From Chytriomyces cf. hyalinus JEL632 (lineage: Eukaryota > Chytridiomycota > Chytridiomycetes > Chytridiales > Chytriomycetaceae): a stretch of 64,000 nucleotides of DNA. The stretch covers positions 26,226-90,225 of the forward strand of contig JAIWWG010000111.1 in the NCBI GenBank assembly GCA_025435555.1, written 5' to 3'. Below, piece after piece: positions 45,240 to 57,366 of this stretch (position 1 is its first letter; the number at the start of each line of letters is the position of its first letter). Below the pieces are notes generated by a model that was not told the origin of the DNA, ran no database searches, and saw nothing but the letters and a program-made list of their open reading frames with translations. Both the position numbers and the translations under genes were made by a program.

Positions 45240-45572
45240 CTGTTGCTGCCAAATGCATCTTGACTACAATCAATTCTCTGGACACCTGCCGCTGGGTGCG
45301 AAAAGCCTGGAGTGGTTGAACCTGAGCTACAATCAGTGGTCAGGTCCCATTTCTACATTCATACGTTCTTCCATCTTCACCAAAAGCTTGAATCTCAGCA
45401 ACAACAGCTTCAACGGTACTTACCCTGGGAGTTGGGAGACATGACACAAATCAAGGCGCTTGATTTAAGTCAAAATCAATTCAGCGGATTAATTCCCGAG
45501 AGTCTTGATAACTGCAGTCCTTTAAAACTGCTGGATCTGAGTGGAAACCATTTTGAAGGGGATTTGCCGTAA
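45240..45572 (+). pseudogene. F-box/LRR array fragment F (C-terminal repeats only)
   Basis: A fragment with HLDYNQFSGHLPLG, LNLSYNQWSGPIST, LNLSNNSFNGT and, after a one-base shift near 45425, ALDLSQNQFSGLIPESLDN and LDLSGNHFEGDLP followed by a stop. It corresponds to the last five or so repeats of the other copies. No F-box or upstream repeats precede it. Confidence 0.75.
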
Positions 45573-45886
45573 CGTTTTCTAATACAGTGGGTGGGCAAGA
45601 CAGTGATTCTGTTTATTTGGGAGACTGAAGACAATTCGATGTACTGTATCGATGGTGAGATGTCTGAATAAAGAGTTTCAGAAATTGTAGTTCGGGCAAA
45701 GTAGAGTCGCGATTCGGCGTTTCCGCAACTGGCTCTTGTTCATGACACGTTTGTTAATTGATATCCATGTATTTGGAGAGATCCGGGATGGCTGTTCTAA
45801 CCCGTCATTCCCTGCGCTCATTTTGCACTTGAAATCCGACTTGTGTTCAATGCACCCAAAAAATTAAACTAAAAAAAAATATAACA

Positions 45887-48147
45887 ATGCATCTGCTCGA
45901 CTCACCCACCGAAATCCTGCTGCAAATCTTTCTACAGCTAGACCCGTTTAAGGTCGCAAAGTACCGAAGAGTCTGCCGTTCATTCGGCAATGTGCTGACA
46001 GGCCCGCCGTTTTCGAATCTGATTGGCATGGTTCACATTGGACAAACCAGCAAACGGGTGGAAGTCTTCTGTTTCATTACCCCTGCATCTTTTGGAGTGG
46101 ACTTCTTGGCAACCGTGCAGAAGCTCGTGGACGATTCATACGAAGATGGAGCATTCGCAAAGTATCCCATAAATGCTCTGACCGCATTTCGAATCAACCC
46201 TCTCACGGCAATCGACGAGGCTTCCCTGTTCGAAAGCTTCCCATGCGCATTGAAAGCTTCGAGCAAAACTTTCCGATTGGCTGGACCACTGCCAAGCACG
46301 ATCGGCAGCCTGCCGCAGTTGACATCGCTGGACTTTGGGAGCCGGTTTGGTCTCATTTCGCGCAGCTTGGGCGGTGTGGCTTATCACACAAATGTGAATT
46401 TGGCAGGGCAGACCGTGACTGGTTTAATCCCGTCGGAGTTGGGCAATCTCGTCAATTTGAAGCATTTGAATCTGAGTCACACGCTTCTTGATGGCGCAAT
46501 ACCTGATAGTTTTGGAAACTTGGTCAACCTGGAAGTTCTTGATATTTCCAGTGCTAGGCTTACTGGCTCAATTCCTTCGAGTTTTGGCAACTTGATCAAG
46601 TTGGTGGAAATGCGACTGCAGTTGAACAAGCTTTCAGGAAAGGTGCCGGATATATTTGGAGGGATGACCAAGCTGCATACGCTGTCATTAGACCACAATA
46701 ATTTCGAAGGACTGGTACGAGAATCCATCGGCCGATCCATGCAGACAACACTGGAGTGCGAACGTACGAGATCGATTTTCACATCCCTTCATTCTGCGAA
46801 TATTGAAAGAAACTTGATAATCTCGAAAAGTCCGCTCACTTGCAATGCCGGCGGCGAAGTTGCCGAAATGGAAACTACGCAAATGAATTCAATTGTTGAT
46901 CCTCACTCCAATCGTATTACTGGAACTATCTCTCCATTTCCGCCAGCATTGCTTGATCTCCAATCTCTGAATCTCGCATTGAATCGTTGTGCAGGCCCAA
47001 TGACGGAGTTGTGGAGTTCACCTCACAGCTTGATCGTTCGAAATTGCAAAATTGCGTCGCATCACTGAAAAACCTTGAATACCTTCAACTCCATGAAAAT
47101 AACCTCGAAGGTCCGTTGCCAGCTGAAATCGGAGGTTTAGCAAGCTTGAAGATCCTTTCACTTGATACAAACCAGCTCTCTGGCGTTATCCCTGATTCCA
47201 TATCCGGTCTTGTTGCGTTCAAAAAGCTGAACCTTAGCCGGAACTCGTTCGTTGGCAGGATTCCAGATTCAATAACCTCGCTGGAAAATCTTGCTCAACT
47301 GTTTCTGCAAAACAATCGGCTTGCCGGTCGGTTACCGACGGAAATTGGATTGCCGAGTTCCCTCGAATTTCTGAACCTCAGCCACAATTGCTTCTGTGGC
47401 GAAATTCCTCTGTCAATAGGAAGCCTGACGCATTTGCGGACATTGGATCTCAGCCATAACCAGCTCTCTGGCCAGATTCCACCCAGTGTTTTCATGCTTT
47501 CGAATCTCATTTTGCTTCAATTGAACAACAACTGCCTTTTTGGTCCGTTACACCAAGATATTGGAGCTCTGACCAGGCTGAACCAGTTAGACATCAGCCA
47601 CAATCAGTTGACTGGTTCCGTGCCCGACAGCATTTTGCGGCTGCGTGTAAATACTCTTAAACTGGATCATAATCAACTGTCGGGCGCGCTGCCAAAATTT
47701 GGAGCATTGAGGTGTATTGAAACCCTCAACCTGGACCACAATGAATTCTCTGGCCATCTGCCAACGGACACGCGAGGCTTGAGGTGTCTGAAAAATTTAA
47801 ACTTGAGCCACAATCAGATATCCGGCCCTATTCTTTCATCCTTGTTGTCAAATTTGTCGATCGAAAGCATGAATCTGAGCAACAACAGCTTCAGTGGTAC
47901 TCTTCCCTGGGCGTTCGGAGATATGAAACGAATCAAGGCGCTCGATTTAAGCAACAATCAGTTCAGTGGATCGATTCCCGAGAGTCTTGATAGTTGCAGT
48001 CTTTTGGAACTCCTGGATCTGAGTGGAAACAAATTTGAAGGGGATTTGCCAGAACGTTTTCGAACGCAGTTGGGAGACAAATCGGCAGGTCCGTATTGTT
48101 GGGGCACCAAAAGCAGCACCATCACCGAGAGTGAGGGGCTTGAATAA
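45887..48147 (+). pseudogene. F-box/LRR array copy G (single frameshift)
   Basis: Starts MHLLDSPTEILLQIFLQLDP and reads through the F-box, linker and N-terminal repeats. The segment that is an intron in copies B-D (46866-46946, 81 nt) is in-frame coding sequence here because the donor is AAATGG. One shift near 47000 separates the two halves; the second half then runs clean from about 47040 to 48147 (NLEYLQLHENNLEGPLPAEIG to the end ITESEGLE). One indel from intact, so expression or sequencing data could restore it to gene status. Confidence 0.8.
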
Positions 48148-48326
48148 AGGTTTTTGAAGTTGCGTTCAAGGGAAGAGTCGGCACGCTTCAAGTCAAGTAT
48201 CGGGCGTTCAATGAAAGTGCTGAATTTAAGTGCTCATTTTTCTGCATTGAAATCGCCATTCAAATCCAGCACTTGTGTTCAACAATCGGGATATCTGTAA
48301 ATAAAACTGTAAAATACATCCAAGTT

Positions 48327-50568
48327 ATGCATCTGCTGGACTTGCCCGTCGAAGTCCTGCTGCACATCTTTCTGCAGCTGGACCCATTCAAGGTCGCACA
48401 CTATCGGCGAGTTTGCCGCTCCTTCAACACCGTATTAACAGACCGCCGTTTCTCGAATCTGATTGGCCTCGCTCATATTGGACGCACCCACATTGACTCG
48501 ACGAGGGGCAACAGGGATATCGTCTGTTTCGTTACACCAGCATGCTTTGGGAAGGATTTCTTGACTCAAGTGCAAGCGCACGTGCGGAATTCACATGTAC
48601 TTGGACGATTCGAAAAGTATCCCATCAGCACTCTGAATGCGGCCCCGATCAATCCTCTCACCGAAATCGACGACGTTTCCTTGGTTGAAAGCCTGAAGGG
48701 CCATACCTTGTCTGGTCCCCTTCCGCGCACTTTGGGCTACATGACGAATCTTACGATCGTGAAATTGGTTGGCAATTACGTGACTGGCCCTCTCCCGTCG
48801 GAATTGGGCAATCTCGTCAACTTGAAGATTCTGATTCTCAGTCCTACTATGCATCTTGAAGTGCGCATACCCGACAGTTTTGGGAATCTGATCAACCTTG
48901 AGGAGCTGGATATGTCTCAAGCCAGACTGATTGGCTCAATTCCGGCGAGTTTGGGGAACTTGATCAACTTGGTCAAGTTGAGTCTGCAGGGTAACGAACT
49001 TTCGGGCAAGGTGCCGGAAATGTTTGGAGGGATGAGCAAGCTGCGAACTTTGATGTTGGACGTCAATCATTTGGAAGGGCTGATACCGCGATCCATCGGT
49101 CAATGCATGCAGCTGGCGACTCTGAAGTGTGAAAAGAACAGATTTTCGGGTTGCATCCCTGAATCGATATTGCGACTGCCACTGCTTCAATGCGTGAATT
49201 TTGGAAGCAACTTGATTATTTCCAAAACTCCGCCGACTCGCAATGCGGGAGGGGAATGTGTCGAAACGGTAACTACCCAGCCGACATCAGTTGCTGATTC
49301 TGACTTTGATCATACCACTGGAACCATCTCTCCATCCCCATCAGCGTCGCTTGGTCTGCAGTCACTGAATGTTGCGTCAAATCAACTCGAAGGAGGCAGA
49401 GTTTCGCTGTTCCTGTCACAGCTCAATCTTTCTCACAACCAGCTCTCTGGGACACTTCCCAACTACATCTCATTGCTCACAAATCTTCAGATCCTTTACC
49501 TGCAAAACAACATCCTCAAGGGTCCGTTACCAACTGACATTGGAGGATTACCAAAGTTGCAGCTCCTGCATCTAGGCAACAACCAAGTCTCTGGCACCAT
49601 ACCTGACTCCATATCCGGTCTTATCGCGTTGGTCCACCTGGACCTCAGCCGGAACTTGTTTGTTGGCAGCATCCCAGCTTCAATTACCTCGCTAGAACAT
49701 CTCATTTTTTTCAAAATGGATTACAATGAGCTGAGCGGCCGGTTGCCGATGGAAATTGGACTTTTTCCTTCTCTCAAGACTCTCATCCTCAGTCACAACT
49801 GTTTTTGTGGTGAAATTCCCACAGTCAATAGGAAGCCTGACGCGTTTACGGACGTTGGATCTCAGTCACAACAAACTCTCGGGCGAGATTCCACCGTCCA
49901 TCTACACGCTTTTAGATCTATCGACTCTTCATTTGAACAACAACAACCTTGCTGGTGGATTGCATCCAGATATTGGAGCCATGACCGAATTGACCACGTT
50001 GGACCTCAGCCACAATCAATTGACTGGATCCGCGCCCCCGGAATTCGTTTTGCTGCGGCATTTGAGCACGCTCAAGTTGAATCATAATGAACTGTCGGGT
50101 CCGCTTCCGAAATTTGGAATGTTGGGTTGGATTCAAGATGTGCAACTGGACCACAATCATTTCTCTGGCCACATCCCAGCTGACTCGGTCACTCGGATCA
50201 GCATGAATAGAGTGAATCTCAGTTGCAATCAGCTGACAGGCCCTATTCCTGCGTTCATATGTTCTTGTGTGTACATCGTAAGCCTGGATCTGAGTAACAA
50301 CTGCTTCAACGGTAGTCTTCCCCGGGAGTTCGGAGAGATGAAACAAATCGAGCTGCTCGATTTGAGCAACAACCAATTCAGCGGATTGATTCCCGAAAGT
50401 CTTGATAGGCTGCGATCTTTTAGAACTGCTGGATCTGAGCGGGAACCATTTTGAAGGGGATTTGCCGGAACGTTTTCGAACAGAGTTGGTGGACAAGATA
50501 GTGATTAAGTTTCGCTGGGAAAAGGAAATTGAGTCGCGTCCGTCGAATTGTTCTGATTGTGGTGAGTA
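48327..50568 (+). pseudogene. F-box/LRR array copy H (two frameshifts)
   Basis: Starts at MHLLDLPVEVLLHIFLQLDP; the frame is also open upstream, but this ATG matches the other copies. The former intron segment (49264-49344, 81 nt) is coding. An extra base near 49820 (ATTCCCACAGTCAATAGG against ATTCCTCTGTCAATAGG in copy G) and another near 50409 (AGGCTGCGATC) break the C-terminal half, which otherwise continues to a natural end near 50568. Confidence 0.8.
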
Positions 50569-50826
50569 AAGATTTTTGAAATCGGTTTCAACGCGTCCCG
50601 CATTTTGCGTCATCACGTGGAAAGGGTAACGAGGTGTTCATGAGGTCCAGCGTTGCATCATTTTAATTCTCTCAACTTGATCAAAACATGAAAAGTACTG
50701 CGAACGACCATACAGCAACAGCCGGATAAAATAGCGGACTCAAGAGAAAAAAAGAAAAAAAAGGGCAACAACATGGCTTAAGGTTAGGGGGGCGGCAGGT
50801 TCTTGGATGCAGGCCAGTCTAGATGC

Positions 50827-51460
50827 TTAGAGGCGCTCACGCTTGTAGAACTGTCCGTTGAAGCTACCGTTGGGGTCCATCAACTGCAGATAGAGGAACG
50901 AGAAGAGTCAGGTATGAGATAAAAAAATGGCAAACGGCAAACGCAAGAAAGTCGATCGCACCTTGACGGTGAAACCCTGGGGAACATCCAGGAATGGGGA
51001 CTGGTTTCTGCGGTTCCAGACAACGTCCTGGGAGCGAGCCAGACGGCTGACGTACCAGGAGGCACCGGTGACGGCAACACCCATGATGGCAAAGATGGGG
51101 TAAACCTGTTTAAAGAATGGCGGTTTAGAAACGGTTGAGATGTTGGTGATTGCGGTTGTAACAGGGATGGAAATTGGTTGACAGGTGCTGTCAAAATGTC
51201 AGGCGGCGATAACCGACAGAGGCAGCGATATGCTGGTCTGTTATGCATCGGGATGGGGGTTTATCCAGCGGCGTCCACCGGCAAGAGTGAAGGCAAGGCA
51301 TGAGAGTTGACAGGTGCCTGGCCAGTTTACCCAGAAGGACAACGCTGTCACGCGGACTCATCCGCGCTCATTCCAGGGATTGACCGGCACCACGTCAGAG
51401 GAAGTAAGGATGACGCATACTTACACAGACGGGGACCTTGGTGAGAGTGTACATGCCCAT
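50827..51460 (-). CDS. NDUFA4/MLRQ-like mitochondrial subunit
   Basis: Three exons, 51460-51425, 51105-50962 and 50883-50827, give 78 residues. The first intron (319 nt, GTAAGT...AAACAG) is unusually long for this window; the second is 78 nt. The protein has one membrane helix (VYPIFAIMGVAVTGASWYVS) followed by RLARSQDVVWNRRNQSPF, the pattern of the MLRQ/B12D family (NDUFA4, now assigned to cytochrome c oxidase in animals). It should sit in the inner mitochondrial membrane. The remaining sequence up to 51872 shows no gene. Confidence 0.82.
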
Positions 51461-51872
51461 GGTGAATGAATCCGATCTTTTTTTTTTTCCGTCCTTATCG
51501 GAAACCAACGGAATTTATCGGGACAACACATGTGCGTTTACTTGTTTCAGTTTAAATATTTATGAAATCCGATTCAGTATATTTGCCTCTGAAACGCGTT
51601 CCAGTTGCGCGTCTAAAGAGCACATGGGAGTGTGTGGATATTGGTCCCAGAGTCTCGAGCATGTTTGGAAACGGTACCAGCGACTCTGACTCGACACTGT
51701 CAGTTGCAACCGAGCGTTTCCAGTTTCTCTGAATGAGGTCGTGAAATCTGCAGCTGTACATTTCTGACACATCACATAAGCTCTTACCAGATGTACGCTC
51801 TCAAGATTTATTTTATTACATGAGGGTGTTTGAAATTGTCAGTAAACAAAGCTGTACGCACTGGCCGCCCGC

Positions 51873-53131
51873 ATGCCTCGCCTGAATAGTTTCGCGAATT
51901 CGAATTTATCGAATGCCACATCCACCAACAGCACCATTCCCACGCTTGAACCGGATTCCAGCGGCGGAGGCGGAGGATCGGGTCTAACAATCCCACAATA
52001 CGCGTTGCTGTCGATCATTGTTGGGCTTGTGATCGAAATATCCTTCACTGGGATCCTGACAATCACGTTACGCGTGCTAAGAAAAGAGAGCAAGAACTTC
52101 TGGAAAATGGCGTGTCTGATGCTGTTTTTCAACGTGTGGTGCATTGTGTACATGGTGTTCTTCACGCTCAGCTACTTTGCGGTCAAAGAGAACTGCGTCT
52201 TGATCAACTCGTCGTCGAATGTTTCTTCTCATTTGTTTTACGTCAGTTATGGTGAGATGGAGTGTTTTTTGTTTTTTTTTTTCGTTGTTTTCGTTGTTAT
52301 TTTACATTGATTGTCATCATACGGCATTCGGCAAACTATATTTGGATGACTAATCACGCGTTGGTTGTAGACGTCTTCATGCTGTACAAAACCTACGCCG
52401 TCAGCAAGCGCAACAAAGTTGTGCTGGCCATCATTGTGCTACTTCTTGCGAATCGCGCCGTTTGGAGCATCTGGGACATTGCAAAGTCCACTGGCGTTTA
52501 CGATGCCGACACTGATGTTTGCGCATACTATCAATACCCGTTGAGCGGATTCGGATACAACACAGCCGACCTGATTATTGACGCGTTTTGCACAATCGTT
52601 TCGATCGCAGCAAACTGGGCATATTTGTTTACTTCGTTTGGACAGCTGGGTGAAGTCATTGCAAAGGAGAACAGTAAGCATATTTGTTTTGATGAGGAAT
52701 TGACATTGAAACCTTGCTTTACCCTGGTAGTATTACGGTCTGTTTTGGTTCTGTCAGTCAACTCGTACCTCATGTACGTCAACTTGCATGTCCAGGACCT
52801 CATGACGATTTTGGTGGCGTACATGCTTCAGAATTACACCTACACGCGTGCCGTGAATGCAGAGTTGTTTTGGGTGGAGGAGCGCAGAAATGTGATGCAG
52901 AGCTCTCTCGATACTGGGCAGTGGAGGCCGTTCCGGTGGGTACAGTGCCAGAGCAAGTATCGCTCAGCAACTTCAAAAGACGACTATATCAAACTCGACG
53001 CATCAAAAAAGCTTCAATCCTCAGAACAGTGCGTCATGATTGGAAGAGAATATAAAATAAAAGAACCCTTATTAAATACACCCTTATCCTTGCATTGCCC
53101 ACCGAATTCGCATTCGCATGCTTGCATTTAA
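51873..53131 (+). CDS. multi-pass (about 7TM) membrane protein, array copy 1
   Basis: Exons 51873-52251, 52371-52673 and 52731-53131 give 360 residues. A Ser/Thr-rich, N-glycosylatable N-terminus ends in a Gly-rich linker (SSGGGGGSGL). Hydrophobic helices follow: YALLSIIVGLVIEISFTGI, ACLMLFFNVWCIVYMVFF, VFMLYKTYAV, VVLAIIVLLLANRAVWSIW, IIDAFCTIVSIAANWAYLF, SVLVLSVNSYLMYVNL, and LMTILVAYMLQNYTYTRAV. Between helices four and five is a conserved loop with CAYYQYPLSGFGYN. The family is not one I can name; receptor-like topology suggests sensing, but that is inference. The second intron (57 nt) has no stop and keeps frame, so it could be retained. Subfamily I (LRKESKNFWK). Confidence 0.8.
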
Positions 53132-53219
53132 ATCTTTTAAGAACGAAGCTTAGTCAATGCAGGCGTCCAACGTGAGATTTTCTTTCAAAAATTGTTCATT
53201 TTGAAACCATGGCGCCCGA

Positions 53220-54353
53220 ATGGTCAGCGTTCACCACATGTCCAACATCGCCAACACAGAAATCACGACGAATTCCACATTCTCGAGCACTAAAAATTCT
53301 ACAGTTGCTGCCGCAAACAATGGCGGTGGCGGCGGTGGATCTGGCCTCTCGATGGTCCAATACGCGTTCCTTTCAATTACTGTCGGTCTCGTGATTGAGA
53401 TTTCGTTCACGGACATAATTACCATCATTATGCGTCTCCTCAAAAAGGACGGGAGCAACAACTTTTGTTAGGGTCGATCATGCTCTTTTTCAACGTTTGG
53501 TGCATCATCTGCATGGTGTTCTTTACACTTGAGCTCCTTCGCAGTCAAGGAAAATTGCTTGGTGATCAATGAAATGACAAACATCTCCTCGCACATGTTT
53601 TACGTGAGTTATGGTGAGTCAGCGCTGCCTGCATGTTTTATTGGATAGTTCAGTGACTCAACAAACACCCGCTCTAAATCCAGACGAATTCATGCTCCAC
53701 AAGACATATGCTGCAAGCAAAAGAAATAGAGTTGTGTTGAATTTTATTGCTATCATTGTGGCTGTGGACCGGTTGGGACATTGCAAAGTCTACTGGTGTT
53801 TACGATCCAGAGACTGATATCTGCTCGTACTATCAATACCCTTTGAGTGGCTTCGGATACAATGCGGCCGATTTGATTTGCGACGCGTTTTGCACGGTCG
53901 TTTCGATTGGGTTCAACTGCCAGTACTTGTTTCCTTCCTTCGGGAAGATTGGAGAAATGATTGTGAAGGATAACGGTAAGATCACACTTTGTCAGCAAAG
54001 CCTAAATTTCAGTGCTGCGCTCGGTGCTAGTCCTTTCTATCAATTCATACCTGTTGTACCGTGAATTAAATGTCACCGATCCAATGACCATTCTGGTTGC
54101 GTACATGCTACAGAATTACACGTAGACTCGAGCATTAAATGCGGAAATGTTTTGGGCAGAGGAGAGGAAGAATGCCTCCGGCAGTGGGAGGGAGCCAGCA
54201 CACCCCAACAACAGCGGCGCAAGCAATGCCGCAAAGTTGAACACATCTAAGTGGTGCCGTGAAGCCAGCGATATGATCGTGTTTGAAAACGGGGTGGGTT
54301 CGGGTGTGGGGTACAAGTTGTTGGGTCAGCTCAAATGGGCAATTTCTTTGTGA
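53220..54353 (+). pseudogene. 7TM array copy 2 (degenerate)
   Basis: Subfamily II. It opens normally (TNSTFSSTKNST, a GGGGGGSGL linker, AFLSITVGLVIEISFTDI) but hits a stop after GSNNF near 53470. A deletion near 53762 removes part of helix four (VDRLGHCK in place of DRAVWTGWDIAK), and an in-frame TAG at 54123-54125 interrupts the last helix (NYT-stop-TRALNAE in normal order). Splice sites are still recognisable (GTGAGT near 53613, CCAG near 53682). Confidence 0.78.
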
Positions 54354-54595
54354 TGGCGCCGGATTGAATCGGCTGACAGTTATTAAAGAAATACAACGCC
54401 TCCAGCTTTGAACATTTCGATCTATATCCATCATTTTGAAGTACTATCTTGTTAATTCGCTCCAACTTGTTAACGGAAGGACGCGATTTGGCCGATTAGT
54501 TTTTGAAGAACGAAATTCAGCCGTTGCAGCCTGATGGAATTGTCAACACAAAAAAATACTTGTCAAACAACCCCACTTTAAAAGCACGACTCCCA

Positions 54596-55655
54596 ATGGT
54601 TCACTTTCAACGCATGTCTAACAACGCCAACATATCAGTTTCGACGAATTCGACATTTACAAGCGCTACAAACTCTACTCTTGTCACTGCAGACGGTAGC
54701 GGTAGCGGTGGTGGATCGGGTCTCTCGATCCCCCAGTACGCGTTCCTCTCAATTATTGTCGGTCTCGTGATTGAAATTTCATTCACGGGCATCATCACCA
54801 TATCTCTGCGACTCTTTAAGAAGGGCGGGAGCAACAACTTTTGGAAGATTGCTTGGCTGATGCTCTTTTTCAATGTGTGGTGCATCATCTACATGGTGTT
54901 CTTCACACTGAGCTTCTTTGCAGTCAAGGAAAACTGCGTCGTGATCAACACAATGTCAAACATCTCCTCGCACATGTTTTACGTGAGTTACGGTGAGATA
55001 GTCCTGATGCATAATTCATTTGCATGATTTTGAAACTCAATAACACGCATTCTTTATGCAGACGTATTCATGCTTTACAAGACATACGCCGTCAGTAAAA
55101 GCAATAGAGTCGTTCTGTACTGCATTTTTGTTATTGTGGCTGATCGAGCTGTTTGGACCGGCTGGGACATTGCAAAGTCCACTGGCGTTTACGATCCAGA
55201 GACGGATATTTGCGCGTACTATCAGTACCCGTTGAGTGGATTCGGATACAATGCGGCCGATTTGATTTGCGACGCGTTTTGCACGGTCGTGTCGATCGGG
55301 TTCAACTTCCAGTACTTGTTTACTTCGTTCGGGAAACTTGGGGAAATGATTGTGAAAGATAACGGTAAGATGATCCCTCATCAGCGAGAGCCCGGAACTG
55401 ATGCTTTTTGTTGCAGTGCTTCGCTCAGTTCTGATCCTTTCCGTCAACTCATACCTGCTGTACGTGAATCTGAACGTCAGCGATCTAATGACCATTCTGG
55501 TGGCGTACATGCTTCAGAACTATATGTACACTCGGGCATTGAATGCAGAAATGTTCTGGGCAGAAGAGAGGAAGACTGCCTCCGTCATCAGCCGCAGTGC
55601 AAACAACGCTGCCAAATTTAACGCATCGAGCAGCGCCGTGAAGTCTACCGCATAA
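54596..55655 (+). CDS. 7TM array copy 3 (intact)
   Basis: Exons 54596-54992, 55062-55364 and 55417-55655, introns of 69 and 52 nt, 312 residues. The start could also be the next ATG at 54614 (MSNNANIS). The N-terminus has several NxS/T sites and the linker GSGSGGGSGL. Helix order is as in copy 1, with the subfamily II signature LFKKGGSNNFWKIAW after helix one and VKDN before the last exon. The C-terminal tail is short and Ser/Asn-rich. Intron 1 and its surroundings are identical to copy 6 over at least 60 nt. Confidence 0.83.
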
Positions 55656-55959
55656 GCTAGGTTCAAAGTGCGGGGGTGAAAGTTGCGGGGACTCAAAGGA
55701 GCAATTTCCTTTCGTTATGATGGCGCCGGCCTTTGAATGAACCATTTGGCGCCTGCTTGGAATGTTTTTTAAACAAGGTAGCAGTGCCGCACTCGGACAT
55801 GCTATCAGCTCAGCGAGAATGTGTGTTGGTGAAATATCTGATGCAACCCATTGCAACGCCTCATGTTAACTTTTACCAGATGTGTTTGCGCTCTGAAGAT
55901 TGATTTTAATCTTGACCGTTTTTATTTTGTTGAAATTGTCGATAAGCCAAAACACACAC

Positions 55960-57145
55960 TGGCCCATTTACATCGCCTGGCCAGCTTTGCAGATTTGGAT
56001 CCCTCGAATGTCACATCAGCCTATCAGCTCCATTCTCCCGCTAGAACCGGAGGCCAGTAACGGAAGCGGGGGTTCGGGCTTCTCGATTTCGCAATTCTCG
56101 TTGATATCGATCTTCATTGGACTCGTGATCGAAGTGTCGTTCACTAGGGATTCTGGCAATCACGCTACGCGTGCTGAGAAAAGAGAGCAAGAATTTCTGG
56201 AAAATAGCATGGCTGATGGTGTTTTTCAACGTGTGGTGCATAGCGTTCATGGTGTTTTTCACACTCAGCTTCTTTGCGGTCGAAGAGAACTGTGTCTTGA
56301 TCAATTCCTCGTCGAATGTCTCTGCGCATTTATTCTGCATCAGTTACGGTAAACAATGGACGTGTTTTGATCGAGTGTGATGACTAATCAGCAGTTGAAC
56401 CTTATTTTCATTACGAATAATTCTCTCGTTCCAGACGCGTTCATGTTCTTTAAAACCTACGTCATCTGCAAGCGTAAACAAACAGTGCTGGCCTGTATTG
56501 TCCTTATGCTTTCCCACCGCGCTGTTTGGACTGTGTGGGACATCGCCAAGTCCACGGTGTTTACGACCCGGTCACCGACGTTTGCGCGTACTATCAATAC
56601 CCTTGAAGTGGGCTCGGATACAACACTGCAGGTTTTATCATTGATGCGTTTTGCACGCTCGTGTCGATTGTGGCCAACTGGGCATATTTGTTTACTTCGT
56701 TTGGACAAGTGGCCGAGGTTGCTGCAAAGGAGAATAGTAAGTCATCGTCTCTCTTTGATGAAAAGAAAAAACGGGCCTCAATTTTTGGAGTTTTTTTCCC
56801 GACCAGTTCTGCGGTCAATCTTGATTCTGTCAGTCAACTCGTACATCTTGTGCGTCAACTTGTACGTGCAGGACCTTATGACGATACTCGCGGCGTATAT
56901 GGTTCAGAGCTACACTTACACACGCGCAGTGAATGCAGAGCTATTTTGGGTTCAAGAGCGCAGAAGTGCGACGCAGAATTCAGCCGATGCTGGTACTGAC
57001 AGCGAAGGCCAGTTGGGGCGGAAACGTCGGCAAAGCGAGAATTATCCAGCAGCAAATGCAAAAGACAAGGGCCCTGCAAAACTCCACTCATGGAAGCAGC
57101 TTCAATCCCCAGAACAGTGCGTCATGATTGGAGGAGAAATAATGT
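55960..57145 (+). pseudogene. 7TM array copy 4 (degenerate)
   Basis: Subfamily I. The start codon seen in copy 5 is changed (TACATCGCC where copy 5 has ATGCATCGCC). Single-base changes break the linker near 56030 and helix one near 56147. After an intact exon 1 end and splice site, exon 2 loses frame near 56558 (CCACGGTG) and changes register again near 56606. The last exon (FWVQERRSATQNS) is readable. The tail shares CVMIGGE with copy 1. Confidence 0.75.
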
Positions 57146-57366
57146 GTTGGGAAACGGTAGAAGTGACACTGACTCGACACACTGCAACAGCACTGTCAGT
57201 TCAGCGGGAATGCGATTATAAAGCTACACATGTCTGTAAGCTTTTACCAGATCTGCGCTCCCACCATTTATTTTTTGTGAAAATCACGGCGGAAACGTTT
57301 TTTTTTTTTTTTTTGAACTTGTCGATATGGAACTTGTCGATAAACAAACACTTGTCCTGCCCTGCA

